This document shows, in pieces, positions 12,668-24,659 of a stretch of 64,000 bases of DNA. The stretch lies in assembly GCA_033439795.1 (NCBI GenBank), contig JAUTDP010000014.1, positions 1,426,001 through 1,490,000 of the forward strand, read 5' to 3'. The position numbers and the translations under genes are program-made. The stretch comes from Sordaria brevicollis. Lineage: Eukaryota; Ascomycota; Sordariomycetes; Sordariales; Sordariaceae. Below the pieces are notes generated by a model. It made no database searches. It was given only the letters and a program-made list of their open reading frames with translations, and was not told where the DNA came from. Every line of letters starts with the position of its first letter. Position 1 is the stretch's first letter.

Positions 12668-13802
12668 CACAAACAGTCCGTCGCAAGGCGACAGTGGTGA
12701 CCTGGACAAGCCATTTGCAATCGAGTGGAAAACGGAGGACCCCGTTGCACTAGCTGCTGGGCCGTCCACTGGCAGCGGCACCACTGCACTCACTACTGCT
12801 GAGCTAATCCATCTTCCGGTGCTGATACGCAGCCCGGGACTCGGGAGTGAGCTGCAGTGGAGGTGGTGAGGAGGTACAGTACCTACTGAGTACCTGCTTT
12901 GGATCGACTTAATTTGCCCAACCAACTTTGTTGACTCTTTTTTCTTCCTCCACACGGCACCCACGTCTACGTCCACGGCTCCAGTCTTCGTCGTCTATTT
13001 TATGGAGTCCCTCTACCCTTAACTTTTTTTGTGCTCACCTAAGGTCTCACGTCAATAAACAGGGACCGGCACCCTTTGCTTTTGCTTCGATATCTGTCTC
13101 CATCTTCCCACATCCAGTTCCTCTCTATTTATCTGACCCAGAGAGTCCATTTTCCAAATTACAAGCGGATATCCGACCCATCTTCACCCCAACGGAAAAG
13201 GCATTAGAGACCCATAATCGTCCAACCGAGAGTCGCATTACTCTCTCTTTCTATCTACTCCAGCAGTTCCAGGTCGCTCTTCTTCCAGGTCCTCCCGACT
13301 TTCTCCTCCTCCCCAGGACCCTCCCCCTCATTCTCGGCTGTCACTTGGAAACTCTGTTTGTGCGGTTCGCCAATCGTTCCCAAGACACAATCCTTCCCAG
13401 CAGGGGTTTCCCGACACGTCAAATCTCAGGGGAACGAGCCACCAATTCGATCCTCCCACTCTTTCTGCCCGCAGCTTAACGCAGCTTATCGCGTCCCTCT
13501 TCGTCCTTGCGTCGAGGCATTGCGCAGAGTGAAAGAAAATAATACCAATTGCTTCAATAGCGAAAAGACACAGCGCGTATCGCCAGCGAAGTAAAACGGT
13601 CCAGCAAACTGACATTGACACCGGCTCTACGGCAATCGAAGCCCATTTTTTCGACCCCGCGCATTGAAGTGGCCCCCTCATTTTAGGAGCCAACAAGGAC
13701 CAACCGACGAGAAGCGAAGGATCTCCACGACAACTCACACACGCAGTTGCAACCGCAGAGCAAACAAACACCAAAACAACCGCGTAGATACACGACGACA
13801 AG

Positions 13803-15117
13803 ATGGCCGAAAAACCGTCGGTCCTCATTATCGGTGGTCTCGGCTACATTGGCCGTTTCCTCGCTCTTTACATCCACAAGAACAACCTCGCTTCCGATGT
13901 GCGCATCGTCGACAAGGTGCTTCCCCAGCTCGCCTGGCTAGCGCCCGAGTTTGAGGAAGCGTGTGCGGGATCCAAGTTCATGCAGGCGGATGCGAGCAGA
14001 GAGCGTACGTGTTCCCGACTCCTTGGGAATCACCATCCCTGTCCCGTTCCAAAATCGCGGGAGCAATGTGTTCGGACGAAATTGAAACTAACGCGCGCGC
14101 ACAGAGTCCCTCCAAAGGATATTTGACCGAGCCGACGGAAAGCAATGGGACTACGTCTTCAACTGCGGCGGTGAGACGCGCTACTCACAGGAGGACGAGG
14201 TTTACAAGCTGCGCTCGCTCGAGCTGTCGCTAGCCGTGGGAAGGGAAGCCGCCAAGCGGGGCGTCAAATGCTTTATCGAGCTGAGCACGGGAATGGTCTA
14301 TAAGCCGGACTCGTCGCCTAGCAAGGAGCAGGACAAATTGAAGCCTTGGAGCAAGATTGCCGTCTTTAAGCTGCAGGCCGAGGAGGAGCTGGCTAAGATT
14401 CCAGGGTATGTGTCTTCGACCCGACTCACTTGCCCTGACCACAGCTCCGTGCAATGCGTCATTCGCTAACGTGATTTTTCCCTTCCATCCAGACTCAACC
14501 TCGTTATCGTCCGTCTCGCCCACGTGTACGGCCCGTACGCGCCGCAATGGGTCGCAACCGCGCTCTGTATGGCACGCGTTTACCAAGCCCTCGGATCCGA
14601 GATGAAGTGGCTTTGGACCAAGAACCTCTGCACCAACACGGTGCACATCCACGACGTGACGCGCTCCCTGTGGGACGTGGCCCAATGGTACCAGGCCGGC
14701 AAGGCCAAGTGGGATTCCGCCAAGATGGGACCCACGCCAACCTTCAACGTGGTCGACAAGGGCCACACGACGCAGGGAACCATGGCGGACCTGATCGGCG
14801 ACGTGTTTGGCATCAAGACGGGCTTCCAGGGCACCATCATCTCCAACTTTGCCAAGATCCACCTGCACGACGTGGTGGAGGACGTCAATGATGAGCTTCT
14901 GGGCCCCTGGGCCGGCCTGCTCGAGGATGCGGGGATAACGAAGCCGGGGCCCCTCACGCCCTTCATGGAGGAGGAGCTGCTCAAGGATACCGACCTGAGC
15001 ATGGACGGGTCGCGGCTGGAGGAGCTGGTCGGGTTCAAGTATGAGAAGCCCAAGATCAATAAGGAGCTGTTGCAGGAGGTTATCGAGAGCTATAAGCGCA
15101 TGAGGTGGTGGCCTTAG
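13803..15117 (+). CDS. NAD-dependent epimerase/dehydratase family protein
   Basis: Extended short-chain dehydrogenase/reductase (NAD-dependent epimerase/dehydratase or sterol-dehydrogenase-like), probably a soluble NAD(P)-linked oxidoreductase; the substrate is unknown. Three exons: 13803-14004, 14105-14405 and 14493-15117 (introns 100 and 87 bp), giving 376 codons (375 residues). The N-terminus carries the Rossmann glycine motif GGLGYIGR at about residues 11-18, followed by an acidic-ended second strand (VRIVDK). Later come VFNCGGETRYSQ, IELSTGMVYKP and VRLAHVYGP, which are typical positions of this fold. The usual YxxxK catalytic pair is not obvious: where it is expected the sequence reads SKIAVFKLQAEEEL, with a Lys but no Tyr four residues before it. 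The start ATG sits in a good context (AAGATGG) after a long CT-rich leader. The stop lies only 319 bp from the transposon block. Confidence 0.88.
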
Positions 15118-15436
15118 ACATCGCCGCTGCTGCTGGGGAGAAACGAGGGGGTCAACAAACGCAAATGGAACATTTCAAAAAATCTTTGCTGGGAGTTATG
15201 TATATCTGTCTCTTTTTTTTGGCCGTTGTTTTTCGGGTTTTGGTTCAGGTCGTTTCGGGTGGTGGGGATGGGTGTTCGGGTTCGCGATGCGTTATGAAGT
15301 TATTTTTGTTTTGTTTTGGGTCGGAGAAAGGGGGATCTAGCATGAAGGGATGTCATTGAAAGGGAAAAGAAGAAGGAGGTGAAAGTCACTTTGGCTTTTT
15401 GTCGCTATTGTGGTTGTAGATCGCCGTTATATATAT
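15118..15436. other. 3' flank of epimerase-like gene up to the transposon edge
   Basis: Ordinary, non-RIP-mutated sequence with T- and G-rich stretches, likely the 3' UTR and terminator of the preceding gene. It ends in a short TA run (15429-15436) in which the outer retrotransposon is inserted. Confidence 0.6.
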
Positions 15437-16059
15437 TGAGATGGGGCGGATAAACAGGTATAAGGGTACACGGCTAGATAGCAGATTTTTTTCGAATTTT
15501 TTCGAAAATTTTTCGTAGTTTTTTATTCTGGAGGAATTCTTCCAGGGATTTTCCCTGGTTATAATTTGAGAAAGGAGGTACAGGATAAGGATATATTATA
15601 ATGAGTTGATTTAAAGGAAGTATAATAGTAGTATATTGAGTAGATTAAGAAAGAAAGTTGTGGAATAAATTTCGGACTTTTATATAGAAAGAAGGAAAGT
15701 TTTAAAGGAATAAAAAGAGAGAAGGGTAATTAGAAAGAAAAGAAGGAAGGTTAGGCAACTTTTACTAGAATAATAATTAAACTTTATTTAATCTTTAAAA
15801 TAAAAATCTTTTTTAATTTGGTGAAAATTAGCTCTTTAATTAAGTCTTTAAAACTTCCTAACTTTACTTCTATAATGGGTAAAAGAAAAAATATAATTAA
15901 ATTAAAAAAGATATTCCTATTATTAAATTACTCCTTTCTCCCTTATAGATTTATTCCTCTTTTTATTCTTTTAATTTTATTAGAATTTTTTAATATAATT
16001 CCTTTCTTAATTATTATATTAATAGTAATTATTTAGGGTTATTTTTCTCCCCTATTTTA
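15437..16059 (+). repeat. 5' LTR of outer element
   Basis: 623 bp, same length as the copy at 47406-48028. Differences between the copies are almost all C/T or G/A. In this copy the first ~270 bp keep CpA/TpG while the inner part is RIP-mutated; the right copy shows the opposite. A 73-codon open frame inside (15818-16036) is an LTR by-product, not a gene. Confidence 0.88.
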
Positions 16060-16072
16060 AATAGTAATAAGG
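16060..16072 (+). other. probable tRNA primer-binding site of outer element
   Basis: Directly after the 5' LTR the sequence reads AATAGTAATAAGG. TAGTAATAAGG is what TGGTAACAAGG would become after G-to-A and C-to-T changes at TpG and CpA, and TGG is the expected start of a site pairing with a tRNA CCA end. The tRNA is not identified. Confidence 0.35.
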
Positions 16073-17085
16073 ATAAAATTGAGTTTTAAACTTCTAGCCA
16101 AATTAGTTAAAGCGGACTTAATACTTTGAAACGATAAGATTAGGAATTTTGGTAATCCGACGGTTATGAGAAAAGAATAATAGAAAATAAATATCGAAAT
16201 AGAATTAGAAATATACTATTTTAAATATATTATAAAATTCGTTATAAAGATAAAGTAGTATATAGAATGAGCGTAAACGTAATTATAGCCTTTTTAATAT
16301 TAGTTATTATATATTATAAAAGCGTCCTTAAAAATTAAATTAAAAATAAATTATAAATTTAAGTGATTTATAATTTTCGATATTAAGCGAATAATAATTA
16401 ATTAGCCGAGGATTTGATAATAGATTCCTAGCTCCGAGGTTAATAATTAAAATAAATATTATTAAATTAGAAGCCTCGCCCCGATTTTAGTATTAAATTA
16501 ATATTTTGCGTAAGTCCGGTAGAAGGGTATATATAAGCGAATAGTAATTAGCGTTAGGGTTTCGAATATATAAGATATTTATTTAATAGTTTTAAGAATT
16601 TTATTTTAATACGCGTCGTCGGAACTTTTAAAATATAATATATTTATTTAATAGCTTTAAACCCCCTTATATTAGTATATAGTAATTTATTTAATTGAAT
16701 TTAATATATATTATATTATCTGATATTAATTGAGGTATAATTTATCCTCTATTGGTAAAGGGTTAAATTTCGTATAAAGATATAGTAATATTTTATATTA
16801 GCGTTTATTTAATAAGAGGTTCCCCCCGAATATTTTTTACTATTTTGTATTTTTTATTAATAATAAGCCAATAGAATATTCGTCGATATTAGTATTAAAA
16901 TTAATAATTTCTATTTATAATAATATTTAATTAATAATTAATTTATTTATTGTATTTATTAATCCCTTTTTTATATTTATTTCTTCGCTTCTTTATTTAT
17001 TTCCCTTTATACCTTTTATACGTTCTTTACCTTCTTCCCTCTTAAATATAATAAATTTTGGTTAAGTTTTTAATTATTAAATTCA
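16073..17085 (+). other. untranslated leader of outer element
   Basis: About 1 kb of heavily RIP-mutated AT-rich DNA between the primer-binding site and the first gag-like reading frame. No protein resemblance was seen. Confidence 0.4.
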
Positions 17086-19400
17086 TCCCGAGAATAAAGA
17101 TGGTAGTAATTAAAATTAGTAATAGAACTTTAACCCCGCTTTGAATTAAACGATTATAACGTTCTCTATATATTCTTCGAAGGATTTTAATTTTAAAAAG
17201 AAGTTTAGAAATAAGAATATTACTAAATTCTTTTTAAATTTCGAGGATAAAACGAATTTCGTTAAATAGTATAATAACGAAGAAAAGATTAATATATAGT
17301 ATTAATAGTATAAACCCTAATTCCGAGATATTATTAAGGGTATTATCCGCTTTATTAAAAAAGAGAACGAGCCTATTATGTAGGTAAGGTTTTATAATAA
17401 ATTCTATATTATTTATTATATTTACAACCTTAAGTAAATAGATTTTAACGTAAATAAGCTCTAGGATTTCTATTATAAATATATTAAGAATAATAAGAAA
17501 GTTATTAATAATATTATTTTTAAATATTATTAATTATTAATTCGGCAAAAGTAAATTAATTAGGAAATTATCGAAAGGTTAATAATTAAACGTTTCTATA
17601 AGAAATTACTTTACTACTATTGTATTAATTTTATTATTTATTTCGGTAAGGATGAAAATAAATTCTTTAAAATAATATAGATTGATTTTTCTACGAAATT
17701 TTCTAATTAGATTACTACTTACTATCGAAAGGAAGATAGCGATTCCAATTCTAATTTTAATAATTCTTCTAATTCCTTTAATAATAGCGATAATAATAAA
17801 AATAATAAGGTAATAGAAAAGACTACTACTATTAAAATTAAAACTTTTAATAGTAAGAAGGATTTTAATAAGAAGAAGATTACAACCGTTAAATAGGAAA
17901 TTATTAAGGAATTTATTATTATAAACGTTCTAATTAAGAGTCTTTAAAATATATAGATTATTTATATTAAAGTAGCGAATTAGTAAATTGAGAATTTTGA
18001 GAATCGTTTCCGAAATTTCCTTAAGAGTAATTATACTCTTTAAATTAATATTATAATAGTATAATCGATTAAATAAATTTAGCTAATAGAAAATATAACC
18101 TACTATTAGTATAAATAATTTAATTATATTTAATACTAATATAAGGATAAGGATTATTATATAAATAAAAGATAAATTTATTAAATTAAGGCTAATAAAG
18201 AATAGGGCCGTAGGTAGTAATTTTATTTAGGAAGTAATATTAGGTTAGTATAATATATTCCGAGCGATATAATTTCTATTACTTTTTATATAAATTGCCT
18301 TAAAGATATATTTAAATCCCGTATAATTTATTATAATAAATACCTTAAATATAATAAATTCCGGGAATAAGAAATTAAAATTTATTTTAATAAGTTCACT
18401 CCTAATTTTAATTTCTTAGAGTTAGAATATTAATAAAAGTAACGAGAGGTTTAAAATCGTCGTTGAATTAATCTTTAAAATAATATAATTTTAATTGACG
18501 AATTATTTTTTTAAATTAATTATAGCCTAATTAGTCTATATTTAATATCTCTTCCTCCTTTTATTTAAAAGTTTTTTTTAATATTTTAAATCCTAAAGTA
18601 GATTATAAAGAGGGAAGTTATTATTATACTTATTTAAATGCGGAGAAGATTAATAACTCTTCGTAAACCCCTTTCCAATATAAATCGAAAGGAGAGGTTA
18701 TAATTATTATCCGTAAGAAGGTTAGATTTTAACCTTTATATAGAGGATATAACGGATTAAAAAGACGTATAAATAGTAGTAGTTAAAACCGTATTTAAAT
18801 TGGCTCTTTAATTAAAATTAGCTTTTACTACCGTTATTAAATTGTTAGAATTTATAGATGAATTTTTAATTAAAATTTAAAGATTTTTGATTAATAAATC
18901 CATTTTTAAACTTAAGGATTTTAATAGTTTTAAAAATTATATAAATTATAAGATTATTTAAATTAAAGAGAATTACCCAATTATTAGTAAAATTATAGGT
19001 ATTAAATTATAAATTATTTTCGAAGATGTAATTACGGTTATTCCCGAATTCGGTTAATTATTTAAAGAATTAATTAATTTTAAGTACTATTAAAAGGCCT
19101 TTAAGGAAGCTTTTTAATTAATATATAACGGTAGCGCTATTAAGGATAATAATTTAGAAGTTAATTAATTCTATTTATATAATTTATAAATTAATACCGT
19201 TATTATAGTATTTAAGGAGCTTTTATATAAGGATTAGAAGAAGAAGTTTAATAATATTTTCGTTACGTAAATATATTAATTTTATTATTAAATCGTAGAT
19301 TTTAAGATAGTATTTAAAGATGAATTAATTCGAATTTATAAGGAGGATTTTTAAATTATATTCTATAGCGAAAAATTATTATTTAATGAGGAGGTTACGT
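17086..19400 (+). pseudogene. degenerate gag of outer gypsy element
   Basis: Reading on the plus strand from about 17.1 kb, a long frame interrupted mainly by TAA/TAG gives a hydrophilic, Lys/Asn/Glu-rich protein with phrases such as FFLNFEDKTNFV and RFYNKFYIIYYIYNL, in the position and style of a retroelement capsid (gag) gene just ahead of a protease. No intact zinc knuckle was recognised; Cys codons would have been changed by RIP. Exact ends are uncertain. Confidence 0.55.
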
Positions 19401-19760
19401 ATATATAAAATTTTTTTACGTTAATAGTTAGTATTAAAATTAAAGGTGGCGAAAAGGTTATAGCTCTTTTAAATAGCGGTATAGAAGTTAATATTATATT
19501 TATTAATTTAGTCGATAAATTTAATTTTAATAATATAAATTGTATAATTACTAATATTAATTTTAATAACGGAAGGGTACAATTTGAGGGTAAAATAGTA
19601 GAGGATATTTTCTTATTCGATAAAGGTCGGAAAGTATATTTTATAATTATTCGGAATTAATTCTTTCATTACAAAATTCTATTCAATTTTCTATTTATTA
19701 AAAATATTAGCATTATAATAGATTATATTAACGTTAGAACCGTTCGTACTTATTTTATTA

Positions 19761-19813
19761 GAGGTGGTCTATTCGTACTGTTAGAAACGTCTTGTCGGAC
19801 TGTGGTCCAAAAA
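19761..19813 (+). repeat. left terminal inverted repeat of MITE-like element
   Basis: 53-bp arm beginning GAGGTGGTCTATTCG; it pairs with 20135-20187. Confidence 0.88.
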
Positions 19814-20134
19814 AATAAAATAAGGTAAATAAATTGTAGTTTAACGAAACTAAGGTGTTTAAGTATAAAAAGTATATCGGAATTTTTTTCATTTTCTATA
19901 TTATATTATAGGGGTCCTACGGTAGAGCGAAGCCCACGTTAAAGCCTACTATCTATCAAGATTAAGAAATAAAATTTTCCTTTATTTAAAAAATATATAA
20001 ATTAATTTAAAATGGGATAGTGTACGCGGTATATTTTAAGACTATTTTTATAAAATTTAGTATAATTTGCTCTATATTTTATACTCATTTTCCTCCTTAT
20101 TATTAATTTCCTTGGCTAAAAAAAGTTGAAGATA

Positions 20135-20187
20135 TTTTTGGACTACAGTCCGACAAGACGTTTCTAACAGTACGAATAGACATCCTC
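20135..20187 (-). repeat. right terminal inverted repeat of MITE-like element
   Basis: 53-bp arm; its complement begins GAGGATGTCTATTCG. Followed by the 8-bp target duplicate TTTTATTA. Confidence 0.88.
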
Positions 20188-23100
20188 TTTTATTATAGGA
20201 AGAATAAAAATTAATATTCTCTTCGCTATTAAGGAATAAAAAAACGTTTTCGAATAATAGGTTTAATTCCCTTATTATAATTATTTACCCTATTATTGTA
20301 AATAATACTTAGGAATTTATTTTAATAAATAAATCGCCTTATAAATTTATTAAAATAAATTTAGAAGAAAATAATAAGAGATTTGTAAAAGGTATTAAAA
20401 TTAATAAGGATAATAAAAATTACCTTTTTTTAAGAAAAGAAATTATAAATATTATTATCGCTTTATTATATAGTAAAAAGTATAACGAAAAAATATTATT
20501 TAATTATTTTCGATTAATTAGAAAAATTAATTTAAAATATTAAAGGAAGAATATAAATAATCCTCCGGAGAATTAATTATTAGTAAAATAATAATTAGAA
20601 AGTAGAATAGTATAAGACCGGGTAAGGAAAAAGATTTGGAAAAGCTTTTTTCGGGAATTACGAAGATTAATAATTAAAAATACTAAGGATTAAGGGAAGA
20701 AGGTCTTAAAATTTAAAAAAATAAAGGATATTCCGTCCTTCATTAATTTATTTTCTTCTATATCGTTACGAAGCTTTTTTCCGTTTATTTAAATTAATAC
20801 TTTATATAAAAGAATCGTTCAAAAGATGAAATTAATCGATAATACGCTTTCGGATAATTCTAAACTTGGTAATAACCCTAATTAAAAAAAACGGAAATTC
20901 GAAGAAATTTAGTATAAAATTTAAAAATAATTGGATAACTTTTTATTTAAATAGGATAAATATATTATTCTACGATTTATAGAATTAATTAGAGGTTTTC
21001 AATTAACGTTTAAAAGATTTTAATAGATTTTAGAGAAGAATAAATTATTTAACGAAATTAAAATCGAACTTTTTATTTAGATATTTTTTAATTATAAAAA
21101 GGCCTTTATTTAAGAATTTTCTAAATGTAATTTTATTTATAAAAATATAATAGAAAAATAAAAGATTAAAACGGTTATTTATTCAATTTAGTAAACGAAA
21201 ATAATTCTTATTTTATAGGTTTTATATAAAAAAGTCTATAATTTATTTAAAGAATGTATTTAACGCGGAATTTTAGAAGAGAATTATACTTTTTATCGGA
21301 ATAATTAATTTCTCGTTTAGAAGAAGGATAGAAAATTCTAATTAATTAATAACGTTTAGAAAATTAATAAAATAATTATTTATAATATTAATATACCCTT
21401 AAAGTACGAACCTTTTAATAAAGATTTTGCTAAGTACGAAATTTTTTCTTTATTAAATTTATTCTCAAAATATAATAAAATTCAATTTAATAAAGAAAAT
21501 CGGGATTTAACGGTATTTTTAATACTTTTTAATCTACTCTATATAATAACGTTACTTTAAGGAGGAATTAATTTAATCGCTTAATTTATAAAAGTAATAA
21601 TTAAAATCCTTTACAATTTAATCCCTAAGGTATATTAGCCTTATTTTAACGATATTTATATTAAAGGTTTAAAAAACCGGTATAACGACGAATTAATTAA
21701 TAATAAAGGAATTCGACGCTTTATTTACGAATATTTTATTAATATTAATAGAATATTATTAAACGTTAAATTTATTAGCGGAATAATTACCGTAGCCAAA
21801 TCCTAATAATATAAATAAGAAGTAATTTTAGTCGGTTATATTTATAATCCTAAAGGCAAATCTCTAAATAAAATTAAAATTAGAAAAATTCGCAAATAGA
21901 TTTATTATATTATTAGAAAAATTAAACCCCGAGGAAAAGAATTTAAAGAATTTCGAATTTTTTTAAATATTATTAGTTATTACCGGATTTAGATTAAAAA
22001 TTTTAGAATTATTACTATTTTATTATACATTATTATAAAGAAGGGAATTGAATTAAAATAGATAGAAAATTAATAATTTACTATAGAATATCTTTAATAC
22101 AAAATTATTACCGCCCTAATTTTTATAACCCTCGTTTATAATAATAATAAAATAATTATTTATTTCGTTACCGATATTTATATTAAAGGATAGGGAACGG
22201 TTATTAAATAATTTAGCTTTAATAAAAAGCGATATCCTTATAAATTTAAGAATAGTATTTAATTACCGGCCGAAATTCGTTATAATACTATTAAACGAAA
22301 ACTTCGTAGTTTATTTTATACTTTTAAACGATTAAAACGTTAATTTTTCGGTATATATTTTATTATTAAAATAAATATTCAAATCTTTATTTATTAATTT
22401 AACAGCGTAGTAAATAATATTCCTAATACCCTTTTTATATAATAGATTATTTAAATAAAATATTTCGATTTTAATATAAAGTATATCCCCGGAATTAAAA
22501 ATATTATAGTTGACGGCCTTTCGTAGAAATCCCCTAAAAAAAGTAATCTAGAAGAAAACCGCTTTAAGGAAAATATTAACGACTTTATCGATATTTAGAT
22601 TTATTATTTTTTTATTAAGAAATATATAGAAGGGGAGCGGATTTTATTCAATAAATATTCTAATTATTCGGAAAATATAATTTACTATCTACTTTTACTC
22701 TACATTCCTATATAATATAATAAAATATTTATTATACGGCAAATTTTTAAGAGAAACGCCCTTAAATATTTCGTTTACTATCGAAGGCTTTAATTATAAA
22801 TAATTTATAAACGTATTTACCCTTATTTTTTAATTAACGATAAAACGTAATAAGAATTAATTATATAATATTATTACGACGAAGCCAATTATCGAAGAAG
22901 GGAAGGAATTTATAAACGGATTATTAAATATTATTATTAATATAGGATATATATTTAGGTCGAAAATATAATTTATAATTATATTATTTATTAAATATAC
23001 GTTCTAAAACGTTATAAAGATAGGTATAAATAATTATTTCCAATTTTTTAACCTTTTAGCCGGTAGATTTTAAACGTTTAATATTTACCGGGCGGAAAAG

Positions 23101-24010
23101 GAAGATAATAAACGTTAATTAAAGTTATTAATAATTTAATAAATTATATAGAAGTAAAAGTTCTTTTAGTATTAATATTAAAATATATTATTATTTTCTT
23201 CCGGGAAGTATTTTTACGTTGGGGATATCTTTTTAATATTTTTATCGATAATAATTCCGAATTTTAAGGAAAATTTACCGAAGCGTTTAATAACTTTTAA
23301 ATCCTATTAGTACGAATAGCGCCTTATAATTACCGAATTAACGGGGTTAACGAATAAGGGTATTCGGTAATTATTTTAATATTAATTAAATTAATAGAGG
23401 GAATTAATAAAAAATAAAGGGATTTACTCCTTTATATCTTTTTTACTAATTATATTACTATCCGTAATAATTACGGATTTATTCCCTTTTAATTAATTTA
23501 TAATTATAATTTTATTATATTTATTAAATTTAATTATTTATTTTAGAAGTTAATTAAATAAGAAAAGTATTTGGAGAAATATATAATAAATAAACTAATT
23601 GCCGCCGTTGTTCAAATATATTATAATATTAAGTACCGCTTTTAATAAGCGGCCGAAAAGGTTACCAATATTAGGAGAAAAGCTGCCGTACGAAGAGATT
23701 TTATTAATTTCTATAAAATAAAACCGAAAAACGCTACTATTAATATCGGAGATTTTATCTTTATTTACAATAATATTCGGGGAATCGATATAAATATTAT
23801 TAAAAAGCTAAATTATAAATAAAAAGGTCTTTATAAGGTTATTAATATTATTAATAAAAATATTTATTATTACGTTTAATTAAACGGAATTTATTTTAAA
23901 AGGTTAATTTCTTTTAGAAATATTAAGAAATTTATTCGCCGAAACGGTATATTCCTTAATTTTAATAAAGAATACGAAGAATTCGATAATTTTAATATTA
24001 TTAATAATTT

Positions 24011-24650
24011 ATAGGTTCCTAAAGAAATTTAAATTAATAAATATTTATTTTCTATATAAGAATAAATACGAAGATTAGAAGTAAAATAGATTTAAACCTA
24101 TTAAAATATTAAAAGAAAATACGAATAAAATTAGGAATTTATTATCGAATTAGAATTTATTAAGTTCGAAGGCCCTTAGTATTATTTTAATAAAAACGAA
24201 GTCGAATTAGAATCGGAATTAAAACCCGAACCGAAAATGAAATTAATATTACGCCCAAATTTAAATTTAAACTAACCTCCGAAATTAGGATAAATATATT
24301 CCTTAGTATTTATTTTATTACTTTTTATTATTATTCGTTATTATTTTATTTTTATACGAAATTAATTTGTAAGAACTTTTATTAATTTCGAAGGGAAGTA
24401 TATATAATATATAGAATTTTATATTTTATATTTATTTTCTTTATTCCTTCTAATTATATTCTTAAAAACTTTATTAACCCCCTTTATTTAATTAAATTTT
24501 TCGCGATTTTTTTTCGGAAATTAATATTTATATAAATAAAAATATAGGAAGTTTTAAAAAACCGTAAAATATAGATTTATTTTTCTATAATATAAATATT
24601 AATAATAATTTTTAATAAAACCCCTATTTATTATTAGAAAAACCTTCGAA
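24011..24650 (+). other. post-integrase segment of outer element
   Basis: RIP-mutated DNA after the recognisable integrase C-terminus. An acidic frame continues to about 24290 (Glu/Asn-rich, KPEPK-like), which may be the end of the pol protein. Beyond it nothing recognisable is seen. Confidence 0.4.
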
Positions 24651-24659
24651 ATTAATTGA

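Larger units (their letters stand above)
5609..13802. other. 8.2-kb gene-poor intergenic region
   Basis: No protein-coding gene could be supported here. Open frames up to 308 codons (minus strand, 9224-10150) occur on both strands, but their translations are low-order mixtures rich in Arg, Ser and Pro, match no family, and lack a splice-extended continuation. The segment contains simple-sequence tracts (T74, G22, CA repeats, short ACCG and CGTCT runs) and CT-rich stretches, especially 12900-13500, which may be the promoter and long 5' UTR of the epimerase-like gene at 13803. GC content looks ordinary and CpA/TpG are not depleted, so this is not RIP-mutated DNA. A non-coding RNA or a long regulatory upstream region cannot be excluded by eye. 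Confidence 0.6.
19761..20187. mobile_element. 427-bp non-autonomous TIR element (MITE-like) inside pol
   Basis: Two 53-bp inverted arms, 19761-19813 and 20135-20187, match at all but three positions (two near the outer end, one at GG/AG near the inner end). They are flanked by a perfect 8-bp direct repeat TTTTATTA (19753-19760 and 20188-20195). The 321-bp interior has no coding capacity. It retains many CpA and TpG sites, unlike the DNA on either side. An 8-bp duplication fits hAT-type transposition; the long arms would also fit Mutator-like elements. The ends begin GAGG, which I cannot assign to a named family. Confidence 0.85.
19401..24010 (+). pseudogene. degenerate pol (protease, RT, RNase H, integrase) of outer gypsy element
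   Basis: A Ty3/gypsy polyprotein destroyed by RIP. The protease motif reads ALLNSGIEVNII at about 19465-19500 (ALLDSGA-type with Asp changed to Asn). Reverse transcriptase spans about 21080-21720, with FLVKKKDGKFRLI-type and YNDIYIKG-type blocks; the catalytic FLDD/YVDD box at 21641-21660 reads FNDI. An RNase H-like stretch is at about 22130-22530, including YIPGIKNIIVDGLS. The integrase stretch covers about 22620-24010, with FIDNNSEF, YRINGVNE, and a C-terminal part with IYFKRLISFR. The order PR-RT-RH-IN is that of gypsy rather than copia. The TIR element at 19761-20187 splits it between protease and RT. Stops are numerous throughout, so no product is possible. Confidence 0.8.

Noticed and set aside
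12928..13479. 183-codon plus-strand open frame upstream of the epimerase-like gene
   Set aside because: CT-rich leader DNA gives Ser/Leu/Pro text by composition alone; more likely 5' UTR.
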